Positions 49,857 to 59,400 of a DNA stretch of 64,000 nucleotides are shown one piece after another; position 1 is the first letter of the stretch; the number at the start of each line of letters is the position of its first letter. The position numbers and the translations under genes are program-made. Source of the DNA: Amaranthus tricolor (taxonomy: Eukaryota; Streptophyta; Magnoliopsida; Caryophyllales; Amaranthaceae); NCBI RefSeq assembly GCF_026212465.1, contig NC_080057.1, positions 15,277,269 to 15,341,268 on the forward strand, written 5' to 3'. Below the pieces are notes generated by a model. That model ran no database searches. It saw only the letters and a program-made list of their open reading frames with translations, and had not been told where the DNA came from.

Positions 49857-50430
49857 GGGATGGTTAAGGGTCTAAGATTCTATTGAACTGCCTTATATCC
49901 GTCTTTATTTTTAGAGTATGGATATAAATTTTTTAATCCATCAAATCTAATTTTTAGTTTGGATTCTCAATAATAAATATGTCTAGATCTGGGTTAGAGT
50001 CAGGGTTTGGATCTAATTTCTACAAATTCATACCCTCTCTTAGACCCATTTAAGACTTAGACCCTCTAAATTCGTCGTTATCCACCAAATTTCCTCTAGA
50101 TTCGACTTATTATACAATCCAAATCAATTAAATTCATTTTAAATCAATTTCTATATCTAGTCGGAGTTAATTTAGACTTATATTAATTTATAAACATATT
50201 TTAGTACTACTGAAACCTTTAAAATGTTAAAATATTAATACGAATGATTAAATTAAAACTCATTTAATATCCGTTTATGACCATAGACCTATCAGATCTA
50301 ATGGGTCTGGGTTCGAATCTAAAATTTTCAAACCCTAAGGATATAAGTTTGGGTTTGTTTCTTCCTAAAATTATTAGGTCTAGTTCTAGGTTGGGTTTGT
50401 TAGATTCAGATCTGACTTATGACCATTCCT
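49857..50430. mobile_element. hAT-like non-autonomous element
   Basis: The left end GGGATGGTTAAGGGTCTAAG and the complement of the right end, AGGAATGGTCATAAGTCAG, form imperfect inverted repeats. Inside, GGGTCTGGGTT-type words repeat in both orientations. The flanks ATTTATGA and ATTCATGA could be an 8-bp target duplication with one change, but the right flank is offset by two bases. Confidence 0.55.
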
Positions 50431-50668
50431 AATTCATGATTGGTAGACCAACAATTGGTATCCACAAAATATCTATGCAATGGAGTAAGACCGTGATCAT
50501 AAACTCCATTTCTATTAGCACATGTGTGGACGAGCTTCAGTGTGAATTTATGATAGAAAAATCTAATCTTAATGATTTAGACATGTTCTCGCAGTGTAAG
50601 GAGAAAAATTATATTGTTAGAGTAGAGGAAACATAACCTTGGTCTGATGAGTGATTTTTAAGTATACA

Positions 50669-51520
50669 TGTTGTGATTGGTGTGACTTGAGTGCACATTT
50701 GTTGAGGTGCATTCATGTGTGACCTTTGGGATGGAATCCCATGAATGTGTTAATATGGGTGTATTAAGTTAAGTTTTGATAATTGATTTATGATGATGAT
50801 TAAGTGTGGATTAATAAGGTAATGAAGTGTGAGAGTTATGGGACTTAATGAAGAAGTGCAAAGGACTTGGTTTATGTTTGATTTATTGAAGCTCGATCAG
50901 AATTCTGACAGAAGAAGCAGAATGGTCGCTCGATCTGTCCGCTCGACCGAGCGACCTATCCGCTCAACCGAGCGAGCCTTATTGATTGATCGAGCGAGCA
51001 AACAGAATGCATCCAGAAAGGGTCTGTACTCCGCTCGACCGAGCGAGCTCTCTGTTCCAGTCGAGCGGTTCCTCTGATGTGCCTAAGATGCTGTTTTCGA
51101 CCTTTCAAGTTCTTGGAGAAGTTTCATGTCATTCATTATTCAATATTAATTCTGTATTTAGTGAGCTAATATGTACCTAGTACTATATATAGGGAGCCCT
51201 CAATCATCAAATGATAATCCACAAATACACCCCAAGCCAAACACTAGCCTATATCTCTTCTCTATTGTAATTCTCCATATTTTTTGAGAGTTCTTTGAAC
51301 TCCTTTTGATAATATAAGAAATACTACACACCGGAGGACGTAGCCCTAGTTGGGGTGAACCTTGTTAAATCTTTGTGTCGTTTTATTGCTTTATTTTCTC
51401 CTACAAACATTGATATCGTTGATAGCATAATTTGTTTGTCACTAAAACTTCATACACTCGATCTTGGTAATATTGGAGTTTGAAACACATCGTTCGAACT
51501 CTAATACATCGTCGTTTTCA
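50669..51520 (+). repeat. 5' LTR of copia element 4
   Basis: 852 bp. Differences from the 3' LTR are concentrated in the first half and are mostly C/T or G/A changes; the second half is almost identical. It contains clustered CGCTCGACCGAGCG palindromes at about 50935-51070. Confidence 0.95.
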
Positions 51521-51521
51521 A

Positions 51522-51535
51522 TTAGTATCAGAGCC
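51522..51535 (+). promoter_or_regulatory. Primer binding site of copia element 4
   Basis: TTAGTATCAGAGCC one base after the LTR; one mismatch to the initiator-Met site TTGGTATCAGAGCC. Confidence 0.85.
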
Positions 51536-51576
51536 AAGTTGTTGTTATCGTGTTTTAGAGGTTATATTGGTGCAAC

Positions 51577-52878
51577 ATGGCTACAATGAAACTTGATATT
51601 GAGAAGTTTGATAGGAGTGTGAACTTTGGCTTATGGCAAGTCAAAATGAAAGCAATTTTGATACAAAATGGAGTGCATAAAGCACTAGATGGTGTGGAGA
51701 AGAGACCGGAAGGCATAAGTGAGGCTAAGTGGGAAGATATGGATGCGAAGGCTCTATCCGCCATACAACTTTGTCTCTCTAATGAAGTCTTGAGAGAAGT
51801 TGTAAAGGAGGAAACTTCAAAAGGCATTTGGGAAAAATTGAAATCACTCTATATGGAAAAGAGTGTTACCAATCGACTTTTGTTAAAGAGTCGTTTGTAT
51901 GATCTCAGATTGCAAGAAGAGAAGCCCATGAAACCGCACCTTGATGAATTTTACTCAATAGTTATGGATTTGCAAAATATTGATGTAAAAGTGGATGATG
52001 AGGATTTGGCTATTCTTTTGTTAGTTTCTCTACCGTCTTCATATAAGCATTTTAGGGAAACCTTGTTATATGGAAGAGACACTTTTAGTAGTGAGGATGT
52101 TAGAAAGGCCTTGACTCAAAAGGACCTTATTGATTCTCAATTTGCTCAAAAGGAGTCAAGAGTTTCCAATGGTGCTTTATTTGTTAAAGAGTCGAGTAGG
52201 AACAAAAGAAGCATGACTTGCAACTTTTGTAAGAAGAAGGGCCATTTCAAGAAAGATTGTTGGAAATTAAGAGCCAAACAATCCAATGAAAGCAAATCCG
52301 AAAGAGCTAGCTCCGCTGAAGCTAGCTATGTTGAAGATGAGATATATGATGTTGATGCTCTTGTCGTTACTAGTGAATATAAAGGTGGTGATTCTTGGAT
52401 TTTGGATTCGGGATGTTCGAGACACATAACTTTTAACTCTAGGTTCTTCTCAACTTATCAAAAGGTTGATGGAAGAAAAGTCACTATGGGCAATGAGGCT
52501 AGTTGTCCGATAGTTGGTATTGGAGATGTTAAACTTGTCATGTTTGATGGTGTTGTAAGAACATTGACCGGAGTCCTTCATGTTCCAGGTATGAATAAAA
52601 ACATAATTTCCCTTAGTATTCTAGATAAAGAAGGTTTGAGTTGCATTGGTGAAGGTGGAGTGTTGAAGGTTGGCAAGGGTCCTAATTTGTTCTTGAAAGG
52701 ATCCATTAATGATGGCATGTATATGCTTTTGGGTTCAACCTTAATTAGTTCGGCTTGTGTGTCCACTACTTCAACCGAGCATGAGAATGAAATTGATACT
52801 TCTTTTAACGACAGTTTGAGAATAATTTCAACATATCCCAATGAGTCCATGGGATGTATGGACTTGATTGGAAATTAA
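51577..52878 (+). CDS. Gag-protease polyprotein of a non-autonomous copia element
   Basis: The 433-codon frame starts at ATG 51577 (MATMKLDIEKFD), 42 bases after the primer site, and is unbroken. Residues 1-200 are the copia gag core (NFGLWQVKMKAIL, LCLSNEVLREVV, LDEFYSIVMDLQ). The CCHC zinc knuckle CNFCKKKGHFKKDC is at residues 215-228. The protease active site ILDSGC has its Asp at residue 277, followed by TMGNEASC and VLHVPGMNKNIISL, and a pre-integrase-like stretch (GSINDGMYMLLGSTLI). After residue 400 the sequence is not recognisable and ends with MGCMDLIGN. Gag forms the particle and packages RNA; the protease would mature it. Pol is lacking by clean loss, not by stops. Element 3 encodes a close relative of this gag. 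Confidence 0.93.
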   Translation: MATMKLDIEKFDRSVNFGLWQVKMKAILIQNGVHKALDGVEKRPEGISEAKWEDMDAKALSAIQLCLSNEVLREVVKEETSKGIWEKLKSLYMEKSVTNRLLLKSRLYDLRLQEEKPMKPHLDEFYSIVMDLQNIDVKVDDEDLAILLLVSLPSSYKHFRETLLYGRDTFSSEDVRKALTQKDLIDSQFAQKESRVSNGALFVKESSRNKRSMTCNFCKKKGHFKKDCWKLRAKQSNESKSERASSAEASYVEDEIYDVDALVVTSEYKGGDSWILDSGCSRHITFNSRFFSTYQKVDGRKVTMGNEASCPIVGIGDVKLVMFDGVVRTLTGVLHVPGMNKNIISLSILDKEGLSCIGEGGVLKVGKGPNLFLKGSINDGMYMLLGSTLISSACVSTTSTEHENEIDTSFNDSLRIISTYPNESMGCMDLIGN

Positions 52879-53032
52879 AAGCATACTCTTGTGAGCCCTT
52901 TGAGGGCATGTTTAGTGCATGTGCTATGCACATGTGTTGTTTTTGTTTTGAGTATGATGTTGTGTAAGTTGTTGTATTGGAGTGAATTAGAGAATTCCAT
53001 TGACTTGGGTGAACTCAAGTCAAGGTGGAGAT
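52879..53032 (+). other. 3' untranslated part and polypurine tract of element 4
   Basis: Short non-coding stretch. It contains a hairpin, CATGTG-CTATG-CACATG, near 52918-52935, and ends with AAGGTGGAGAT next to the 3' LTR, the polypurine tract shared with element 3. Confidence 0.75.
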
Positions 53033-53884
53033 TGTTGTGATTGGTGTGACTTGAGTGCACATTTGTTGAGGTGCATTCATATGTGACCTTTGGGATGGAA
53101 TCCCATAAATGTGTTAATATGGGTGTATTAAGTTAAGTTTTGATGATTGATTTATGATGATGATTAAGTGTGGATTAATAAGGTAATGAAGTGTGAGAGT
53201 TATAGGACTTAATGAAGAATTGCAAAGGACTTGGTTTATGTTTGATTTATTGAAGCTCGATCAGAATTTTGACAAAAGAAGCAGAATGGTCGCTCGACCG
53301 AGCGAGCTACCCGCTCGACCGAGCGAGCCTTATTGATTGATCGAGCGAGCAAACAGAATGCATCCAGAAAGGGTCTATACTCCGCTCGACTGAGCCACTC
53401 GACCGAGCGAGCTCTCTGTTCCAGTCGAGTGGTTCCTCTGATGTGCCTAAGATGCTGTTTTCGACCTTTCAAGTTCTTGGAGAAGTTTCATGTCATTCAT
53501 TATTCAATATTAATTCTGTATTTAGTGAGCTAATATGTACCTAGTACTATATATAGGGAGCCCTCAATCATCAAATGATAATCCACAAATACACCCCAAG
53601 CCAAACACTAGCCTATATCTCTTCTCTATTGTAATTCTCCATATTTTTTGAGAGTTCTTTGAACTCCTTTTGATAATATAAGAAATACTACACACCGGAG
53701 GACGTAGCCCTAGTTGGGGTGAACCTTGTTAAATCTTTGTGTCGTTTTATTGCTTTATTTTCTCCTACAAACATTGATATCGTTGATAGCGTAATTTGTT
53801 TGTCACTAAAACTTCATACACTCGATCTTGGAAATATTGGAGTTTGAAACACATCGTTCGAACTCTAATACATCGTCGTTTTCA
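53033..53884 (+). repeat. 3' LTR of copia element 4
   Basis: 852 bp, TGTTGTGATT to TTTTCA, followed by the target duplication ATACA. A 9-10 bp difference in the palindrome cluster (GACTGAGCCACTC region) balances one elsewhere, so the lengths are equal. Confidence 0.95.
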
Positions 53885-54655
53885 ATACATTCTAATTAAG
53901 TACCACATGGCAAAATTAAGAAAGAGACGAGAAACATATAATAAATCCAATAAATTAAAGATAGCTCTTTTAAGAAGATCCTCAAAAATAAATATGTTAG
54001 TTTAGTCCAAAGAGAACACATCATTGGGTTGGGGTAGGATTTTCTTACAAGTTTCAAGAACGTGGAGTAAATAATGACAGAGATTCGAAACTGCGCCCTG
54101 CGTACGCCTCACGTATTGTTGCACTCGCTGCCCAACTAAGACACCACTTACTTATTAGTCAATGTCGGTATCTGATAAATATAATGGAATCATCTATTCA
54201 AAAACTATAAATAACCCAGCAGGTCAGCACTATTCACGAAAAAAGCTCTTTATTCAATTGCACCAGCCACCGTCCCTAATACTATATTAGGGCATCTACG
54301 AATCGTCTACTATACTACCACCAGTCCACCACCGTAACGTCAGCCGTGGGCCTGTTGCCGCCTCCATCTGCCACCATTGAACCTCCATTTGCCGGTTGCC
54401 ACCAGTCCAATTCCTTACCGACCACCATTAAATCCAATTTTGCAATTTACATTCAAATTTAATCAAAGGTATGATTTTTTTTTTTTATTTTAACTCAATT
54501 TGACAAATCTATTTAACTTTAAAAATTATAGTCAAGTATGAATCAATGATAACATACATACATATATATATATATATGTATACTTTATTACGCACCTTCA
54601 TTTAATAATTTTATTAGTGTAAAATTTCAATAATTTATTAATATATTTAAATATT
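53885..54655. other. Promoter-like and 5'-UTR-like sequence, possibly inside a Helitron
   Basis: TATAAATA at 54206-54213 is followed by a C-rich stretch (CACCAGTCCACCACCG and similar, 54260-54430) unlike the AT-rich surroundings, and by a possible donor AAAG|GTATGA near 54468. No ATG-led coding exon was found. It may be a captured gene 5' end. Confidence 0.35.
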
Positions 54656-54683
54656 CGTGCATTATACGGATTTTCATACTAAT
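54656..54683 (+). mobile_element. Helitron-like 3' terminus
   Basis: CGTGCATTATACGG then ATTTTCATACTAAT: a short stem-loop close to a terminal CTAA before T. It matches the minus-strand end at 16354-16380 nearly base for base. The 5' end is not established; TCTACTATACTACC near 54306 is a weak candidate. Confidence 0.45.
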
Positions 54684-55055
54684 AGTTAGTTAATTACCCA
54701 TTACCCATTTAACTTAAGCTAAAAGGCATGAAGTTAGTTTCCTTTTCTTGATCAGTTATTACGCCTATTACAACTTCCTATGTACTTGGACTTAAGTCAA
54801 TCTATGTAAGGTTGAATACTACTACATACAACCAACTATATAACCTAAACAAGCTCACATAAATAGTCTAAAATGACTAAGTTCATTCACTTCAAGTTTA
54901 TAGACGTCTTTAAGGTGGCCACAAGCCCTCTTCCTGATGCTTCTTAATAATTAATTTTAAGGCTATGAATGATGGATGAATGAATGTGGCTAGCTGTTGG
55001 TGGGCTTCACCACTTCACTTGCCACAACTTTATGGAGGCGTTTCTTTTTTTTTTA
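54684..55055. other. Spacer
   Basis: No gene or transposon end recognised. Confidence 0.35.
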
Positions 55056-55416
55056 AACATGTCTAAATTGTGTGTAAATATTTTTAAGAGAAAATAAAAG
55101 TCAAAGTAAAAAAAATATAAATAGGAAACTAATAAAATTTAATTATTAGAGAGAGGTGGAAGAAGTGATTGTAAAATAATGAAAAAGAGACAGTAAAACA
55201 ATTAGTTTCCTGATTTTGTGGCATAAATTTACCCATGAAAGGGTAGGAATATACTTTTCCTCCAAATTAGAGATTTTTATTTAATTTTTCTAGTTTACTC
55301 TCATTTTAATTATTTCGCAACTATTTCATTTAGTTTATATGCATCTTTATTTACTTTTTTCATTAGTTTGACTTTTTTTTTTTGTTTTAAATATTTATAA
55401 TCAATCCAAGCATATT
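55056..55416. mobile_element. Second copy of the 36.4-kb MITE family, diverged
   Basis: The left end ACATGTCTAAATTGTGTGTA and the complement of the right end, ATATGCTTGGATTGATTATA, match the ends of the MITE at 36393-36762. Internally the complement contains AAAGTCAAACTAATGAAA and GCATATAAACTAAATGAAAT, parallel to AAAGTCAAACTAATGAAA and GCATTTGAAGTAGTTGAGAT in the other copy. Clearly the same family, older copy. Confidence 0.7.
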
Positions 55417-56563
55417 CCTAAAAGTTAATTTTTTTAGTCATGATGAAACCTCCTTTCAAGGCCTTTCCTATTCATTGCAACATACTAGTATGGTTTGGCT
55501 CTCCATTATTCATGGTGTACACTTAATTGTTGAACCAACTTGACGTTGTTTCTTTAATGAGTATGGATTGGTATCTTGGACACTTAAAACGAACGATATT
55601 TCTTTTATAGACATTTTTCAATTTTTGACTACACAACTTCTAGACTTTAACCATAGTAAATGGACTTATGGATGTACCCTTTCACTTATCTTGAAACATT
55701 GGACTTTTGTGTTGGATCAAGGACGGATTTAGGATTTATAGTCTCAAGGGAATTAATTAATGGACGAAATTTTAAGCGAATTGCGGTAATTTTGACAAAG
55801 TTTTTGGAAAATGATCTACTAATTTTTTTTATTCCTACAAAATGACATCTAGATGTCCAATAATCCCAAGCTAATAAAGACAAAGTAATATTAAAACGAT
55901 CAATTAATGTCATTCGTATCTGAAATTAATAGTGGTAACGAAAAAGATTAATAAAATTTAATCAACTTCATCTTGAAATAATGAAGTTTAAATTTACAAA
56001 TAAAAAATCAAACTAAAAACAAAAAAATTCAAAAAGATAACACTAAAAAAATTCAAAGAACATTTTAATAAACATAACACTTTAAAAATATTAATCAATT
56101 AATGTCTATTAATAAAGATTAAAAAAGAAAGATAAGAAAAAAAGATTGAAACTTAAAATTATAATGTTTAGTAAGATTAAAGAATATTAATAATTACTTT
56201 TTCCGTACTTCTCATTTTATACCTAGTGTATGAATCATATTAATGTGGATCATTTAGATGAGCCCAACAAGTTGTGGTTAATAAGAGTCAAACTTAATTT
56301 CTATTTTTTTTAGAGTTAGTTGTTAGTGGTTTTAGTAGGAATGTTAATGGGTCAAATAGTATTAGGAATGTTAATGGTATCAAGAACCAAGTTATATGAT
56401 TCGAGGTAGTGAATAAAAAAAAGAATAGATGTAGAGTAGATGAGAGCAATATCAAAAATTGTCCATCTCTTGGTCAGTTGCGTGGGAAAGCACATGCAAC
56501 AATCACTCTTATGTTAGTGAAAACAAAATAAAGTTCTGTTTGGGGTCACCATAAAAAGTATGT
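55417..56563. other. AT-rich spacer
   Basis: No gene recognised. GGATCAAGGACGGATTTAGG near 55715 looks like a transposon terminus of the GGCGGATCCAGG type, without a found partner. Confidence 0.35.
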
Positions 56564-57083
56564 TGTATGAAAATTTAAACTAAATAACCATAATAATATA
56601 AAAATGTCATAAGCAATGTTTAAAATATTTCTCAAGGTAATTGCTTTTTTTCCAGAGCTGAGATTTGGGTTCTTCACTGTTACTAACAGCAAATTAAAAA
56701 GGCGGGTAAAAAAAAATCAAGTTTTTTGTTCGCTGTTAGTAACAGCGAACAAAGATTTTACGTAGTTAAACAGGGCCAAACCTTTGTTCGTAGTTACTAA
56801 CAGCGAACAAAGGTTTGACCTTGTTTGACCAGGTCTCCTTTGTTCGCAGTTACTACAAAGACCTAGTAAAAAATATCAAAGTCTTTGTTTGTTGTTTGTA
56901 ACAGCGAACAAAGAATGTGACTTTTTTTACCAGCTCTCTTTGTTCGCTGTTAGTAACAGCGAATAACCCAAACCTCAACTTTGAGAAAAAAAAATGCTTA
57001 TTTTGGGAAATATTTTAAAACATTGCTTATTTTTTAAAATGTTTTTATAATTTTTGGCTTAATTTATTCAAATTTTCTTGTAT
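56564..57083. mobile_element. Foldback element with serial TTTGTTCGCTGTTA palindromes
   Basis: Arms at about 56564-56690 and 56956-57083 are inverted copies of each other (for example AAGCAATGTTTAAAATATTT against its complement near 57010-57028, and GATTTGGGTT against AACCCAAACC). Between and inside the arms lie at least five palindromes built on TTTGTTCGCTGTTA-G-TAACAGCGAACAAA. The one at 56725-56753 is perfect, with 14-bp arms and a 1-nt spacer. No ORF. Outer target duplication not identified. Confidence 0.85.
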
Positions 57084-57183
57084 TTGGTGTGTTTGATGGG
57101 CTCCTTTATAGCCCATAAAATTTTTTGAATGTCATGAAAAAAAATGTGTTCAATGAAAAAGAAGATAAGTGGTACATAAATTC

Positions 57184-57424
57184 TTGTGAAAGAATATTTT
57201 TAATTGGACCGGCTCATTATATATTTTTTAAAATATTATAAGTAGGTATTAAGAATGATTTAAGTAGATATTTAAGATATTTAAAGTAGACATTAAGGAT
57301 ACGGTAAGTAAGCATTTGGATAGTGTAATTAGACATTAAGAATACGTTAAGTAGATATCAATCTTTAATGGGTTGGGCTTAAGATACGTCTCTTAAAGAG
57401 ATGGTCTCTCAAGAGACTAGCTAT
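57184..57424 (+). mobile_element. MITE copy A of an inverted pair
   Basis: It contains repeated TTAAGTAGACATTAAG-like units and ends TAATGGGTTGGGCTTAAGAT, then CGTCTCTTAAAGAGATGGTC. The complement of 58549-58812 aligns with it over the whole length. Non-coding. Confidence 0.8.
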
Positions 57425-57730
57425 AAGTGGTATGTTCATGAAGTCAAGGCCTTAGTGGCAGATCCAAGATACAAACTTAGTGAGAGCATAATCATGGGAC
57501 AAAACAATTTAATAAAAAATATAAAAACAAATCATAAATAATATTATGTGTAAATTAAAGAATTAATGTTTTCAATTCAACCCTAAAAGATGATATTCTA
57601 TAATCTATTTTGACGAGTTTTTTAATTATGAGATTAACTGTCCACATTGCGAATTGAAATGTATGTATATTAGTGCTTAATGCGAGATTAAGTAATAAGA
57701 ATGTCAAGAGACAAGAGTTACATAGAAAGT

Positions 57731-57835
57731 GTGTAGTTCAGTTGGTCATAAGTGTCCCATAAAGACTTCAACACAAAAGGTCTTAGGTTCAATTTCGACA
57801 AACTATAATTTTTTTTACAAAATTTTAGTACCCTC
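57731..57835 (+). mobile_element. SINE-like tRNA-derived sequence
   Basis: TAGTTCAGTTGG (57734-57745) fits an RNA polymerase III A box and GGTTCAATTTC (57786-57796) a degenerate B box (GGTTCGANTCC). The 40-bp spacing matches tRNA-derived heads, and a T/A-rich run follows. It lies in a segment framed by GGCAGATCCAAG (57459) and the complement-like TTGGATCCGCCC (57858), so it may sit inside another element. A functional tRNA is excluded because the cloverleaf is not formed. Confidence 0.5.
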
Positions 57836-58548
57836 ATGTGCAGGCGCAGGATCCAGTTGGATCCGCCCATGGTTAAGGGTGTGTATTCAATGAAAAGTGG
57901 GCTTAGATCCTATGTTTGTCTGGTTGGCATCTATCTTAATGTGCATTATTAAGATAAATAAATGTATGGTTATGCATGCCTTTTGTATTGCGGTAAGAGT
58001 TAAGTTCAAGTTGAGTATTGATGATCAAATGGAACTCATGGTAGTGTTCTATTCATGGTTAGTCATGTAAGACAAATCATCTATAAGTTTTGCATTAGTG
58101 AAAGTGTGTTTGTTTAATGTTTGGTTTAGTAGCATAATGTTTAAAGTTCTTGTTTTTTAGTCTATTAGTTTTTTAGTAGTTATGATATCCGAATTTGAAT
58201 TAAGAGGAGTGTTGGTTAATATGAGTCAAAGTTAATTTTATAGTTCTTAAGGCTAGTTTTTACAATTGTTAATGGAAATAATAGGGTACATCAACAATTA
58301 ATGGAAATCAGGGCTAAATACAAATTATATACTTACAATACAAAAAACGACAACTTGACCACTAAACGTTTTGATTATACAGGCAGGAATATCGTGTCAA
58401 AGTTTAATTAAAATTGGAGCATCGATTGAATCGATTCAATGTGAACCAAATGACACGCGGAACTCTCTGCCTCATCTCTCTTTCATTATGTTCTGCGCGG
58501 CTTTGTTTTTATAAGAAGCAAAATATATACTTTTGTTATAACTTTTCA
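57836..58548. other. Spacer between the inverted MITE copies
   Basis: No gene recognised. Confidence 0.35.
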
Positions 58549-58812
58549 GCTAGTCCGTTGAGAGACCGTCTTTTTAAGAGACATATCTCAAGCCCAACCC
58601 ATTAAAGATTAATGCCTACTTACCGTATTCTTAATGCCTATTTACACTATCCTTAATGCTTATTTACCGTATTTGTAATGTCTACTCTCAATACCTTAAA
58701 TGTCTACTTACATCATTTTTAATGTCTATTTACAATATTTTAAAAAATATATTATGGGTTAGCCCAATTAAAAATGATCTCTCAAAGAAACCCTTTCTCA
58801 CAAAAATTTGTG
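58549..58812 (-). mobile_element. MITE copy B of an inverted pair
   Basis: The complement reads GGGTTTCTTTGAGAGATCAT at its start and TAATGGGTTGGGCTTGAGAT, then GTCTCTTAAAAAGACGGTCT, at its end, parallel to copy A. Several internal AATGTCTACTTAC units repeat. Its GAGACCGTCT terminus also resembles the small MITE at 24631-24751. Confidence 0.8.
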
Positions 58813-59146
58813 ATAACTTTTACTTAAGAAGGGTGATATAAATATTTAGCCCTATTAAAAATATTAAGTTATCTTAAATTAAAGTAGGCCCAAATATAAG
58901 TGGGCTTCATCCACCAACCAGGAGGGAATAACCCAACACATTTTAGAGTGTCGCCCTTTTAGCCATGCTAGATGGGTTTGTCAAGTTTCTGATCCAGTTG
59001 AAACTTTTCTTATCTGAGACGGTTTTATGGTGAGGATATTATTATTCGATTGACTTGTGTACTTCTGTATAATAAATTGATTACTAAGAATTTGATACCA
59101 GGTACTTTCAATATGAAGCTTATTATTACCGGAAAAGTTTCAAATA
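58813..59146. other. Spacer
   Basis: No gene recognised. Confidence 0.35.
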
Positions 59147-59400
59147 CTTTCTCTGTTTCAAATTACTTGCAACATTTCAAATATTGCACTATTTATTTAT
59201 CACCTTTAATTTTTAATTTTTTTTATCTATAAGTTAGAATATTGTTAAGTGTGATATTATTTGATTCATTTCAATGCAAAGATTATCAATATCAAATATT
59301 TATAATTTTTTATTATACATAATTAGAGATATTACGGATTAATTAGTGTATTGAACAACGTAAAAAATCAAATGTTGCAAGTATTTTGAAACGAAGAAAG
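59147..59400. mobile_element. Stowaway MITE, 254 bp
   Basis: Terminal inverted repeats CTTTCTCTGTTTCAAATTAC (left) and, on the complement of the right end, CTTTCTTCGTTTCAAAATAC, flanked by TA at 59145-59146 and 59401-59402. Its interior (CTATAAGTTARAA, CAATRCAARGATTATYAATATC) parallels the Stowaway at 18049-18305, so the two are related. Confidence 0.92.

Larger units (their letters stand above)
50669..53884 (+). mobile_element. Copia element 4: gag-protease-only, complete and young
   Basis: Two 852-bp LTRs (TGTTGTGATT...TTTTCA) bracket a 1512-bp interior. The 5-bp target duplication ATACA is perfect (50664-50668 and 53885-53889). A primer site, one open gag-protease frame and a polypurine tract are all present, but no integrase, reverse transcriptase or RNase H. 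It belongs to the same family as element 3 (gag and LTRs). It would need enzymes from a full relative. The intact frame, perfect duplication and equal LTR lengths point to a recent insertion. Confidence 0.95.

Noticed and set aside
57731..57803. Possible tRNA gene
   Set aside because: Only A- and B-box-like words are present; no acceptor stem or cloverleaf can be formed, so SINE-like is the better reading.
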